A DNA stretch of 64,000 nucleotides, from the NCBI RefSeq assembly GCF_030247195.1, contig NC_080672.1, positions 189,704,471 to 189,768,470 on the forward strand, read 5' to 3'. The notes under the pieces were generated by a model, which worked only from the letters and a program-made list of their open reading frames with translations, had not been told where the DNA came from and did not search any database. The translations under genes and the position numbers were made by a program. The stretch is from Topomyia yanbarensis (Eukaryota > Arthropoda > Insecta > Diptera > Culicidae). Positions 62,976 through 64,000 of the stretch are shown in pieces. How positions within the stretch are numbered: the first letter of the stretch is position 1; the number at the start of each line of letters is the position of its first letter.

Positions 62976-63145
62976 GTTCAGCCATTGCTGAGAAACACGA
63001 ATGAGAGTTTGTCCGTTACATACACCCACAGACATTGTCTCAAATCGTCAAGCTGAGTCGATTGGTATATAAGACTCGGCCGACCCGAAAAAATCTTGAA
63101 ACATTGAGCGAATTCTACATTTTTTTATAAGAAATGTAAAAATAT
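62976..63145 (-). repeat. F2 repeat, second half after the Transib-like insertion
   Basis: It continues 60005-60349 directly ('GGTTCAGCCATTGCTGAGAA'), with a shortened microsatellite, and ends in the hairpin TTTTTTATAAGAAATGTAAAA. Confidence 0.65.
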
Positions 63146-63308
63146 AAATATATAAACAATACGACCACGGAAAAAGTTTGGCCACTACTCGGGTTTTTGT
63201 TTGCCAGACGGAGCCTTCTTTTCAGGGCGGCCTAGGTGCCTCTACATAAATTCGGATTTTCGTTAAAAACAAAAAGGTAAACGAACAAATAAAATTTAAC
63301 TCTACAGT

Positions 63309-63815
63309 TTATTCTTCAACCACTCTCCACTGCTGGTCGTTTCCGTTCGTTGCTGCTGATGATGGCGGGAAGGCGGACGGTTTCTTCCGACCAGCCGGGA
63401 CAACAACGGCCGCGTTCTTCCGGAATGTCATTGGCTGCTCCAGCAGCGGTTCTTGGCGTTTAGCTAGGGAAGTAAGCTTGGCTCCTTCGTTGGAACCTCC
63501 CTAGCGACGGTGGTGGCGAATCACCGGATTCTTCGCTCTACGCAAAGAATCACGGAAGACACCGCAATGTTCTTCCCAGGCGAAGCCGTTGCTCAATCTC
63601 TTCTTGACTTTTAGCTGTAGAGGAGAGCAACGCTCATTCGGCTTATACTCTACAGCGAGAGGGGATCCTTTGGGGGTAGCCGGGGAAGCGAAAACTCCTT
63701 TACAATTTGCTTCCCCCGACGGCGATCCAGCACCACTAAAACGTCCGATTGAATCACGGGCCGACACTTTTAGCGGGTATCTCCTTCGTCACACACGCGC
63801 ACTTTGCTCACAAGC
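63309..63815 (-). pseudogene. Unrecognised frame interrupted by one in-frame TAG
   Basis: A minus-strand frame opens after a TGA at about 63815 and runs to TAA at 63309-63311, broken only by TAG at 63501-63503. Before it: 'GSPSGEANCKGVFASPATPK' and 'FAWEEHCGVFRDSLRRAK'. After it: 'LEQPMTFRKNAAVVVPAGRK' and 'SSAATNGNDQQWRVVEE'. GC content is higher than the surroundings, which argues for real former coding sequence, but no ATG starts the first part. It may be a retroelement product or an exon. I cannot name it. AT-rich 3'-UTR-like DNA follows. Confidence 0.4.
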
Positions 63816-64000
63816 TATTGTGGCGGTAAACTTTTTCGAAATAATCGACGTCTGTCTTTAACCGTGGTTCGTCACTTTCCCCCCTTTAAACTCGATGGCC
63901 GTCTTCCTCACGACCAAAACAAACTCCAACACCAAAAAAACCGTACCGCCGCATAGCTGTCATCACTTATGCGCAGCATAGCCAGTACGCTTATTTCAGC

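Noticed and set aside
63215..63245. Histone-type stem-loop at CCTTCTTTTCAGGGCGG
   Set aside because: The two sides do not form the 6-bp stem; only the TTTTCAG core is similar.

Overview
The window is nuclear DNA of an insect, most likely a culicine mosquito and probably Aedes. The evidence is: (i) minus-strand exons whose conceptual protein is a very close match to the C-terminal third of the Drosophila deubiquitinase fat facets (faf; USP9X in vertebrates); (ii) tiny 55-58 nt introns beside introns above 20 kb; (iii) a tRNA-derived SINE of the Feilai type; (iv) dense layers of mosquito-style MITEs, LINEs and LTR elements in AT-rich DNA. The species is an inference from memory of repeat families. 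No prokaryotic feature, operon or CRISPR array is present.

Layout. The whole window appears to be one gene, faf, on the minus strand, swollen by transposons. Five exons are supported: 37331-37214, 37155-37046, 15189-14838, 14780-14521 and 14465-14236. Together they carry 1070 nt of coding sequence with matching splice phases. Neighbouring exons upstream (above 37331) and downstream (below 14236) were not found, so the flanking introns probably run past both window edges. The 21,856-nt intron 37045-15190 holds a nearly full-length RNase H-bearing LINE, histone H3 pseudogene fragments, an endonuclease relic and several large dispersed repeats.

Left part (1-14.2 kb): a BEL/Pao gag fragment with primer-binding site, a 1.65-kb hAT-type foldback element with an 8-bp target duplication, a tnp2-like transposase relic, and a nested stack (mariner-like MITE > LTR retrotransposon 7868-13016 > LINE with a CAACG tail > Harbinger MITE). 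Middle (15.2-37 kb): a SINE with a perfect 10-bp target duplication, arrays of TTCCCGGAA, a possible Helentron-like family carrying H3 fragments and histone 3' stem-loops, a 480-515 bp tandem repeat, a 457-bp TA tract, and the LINE. Right part (37.4-64 kb): a 2.3-kb inverted duplication (46.8-49.0 / 54.4-56.8 kb), two more long TA tracts, a 3.5-kb insertion with a 27-bp target duplication, a second Harbinger-type element, and a Transib-like element with 600-bp inverted arms around a small acidic-tailed ORF.

Two related dispersed families, called F1 and F2 here, recur throughout and account for much of the otherwise gene-free DNA. Some ORF predictions begin at TTG/GTG rather than ATG; where I could see this I adjusted the start. 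Stretches where I see nothing are listed as such.
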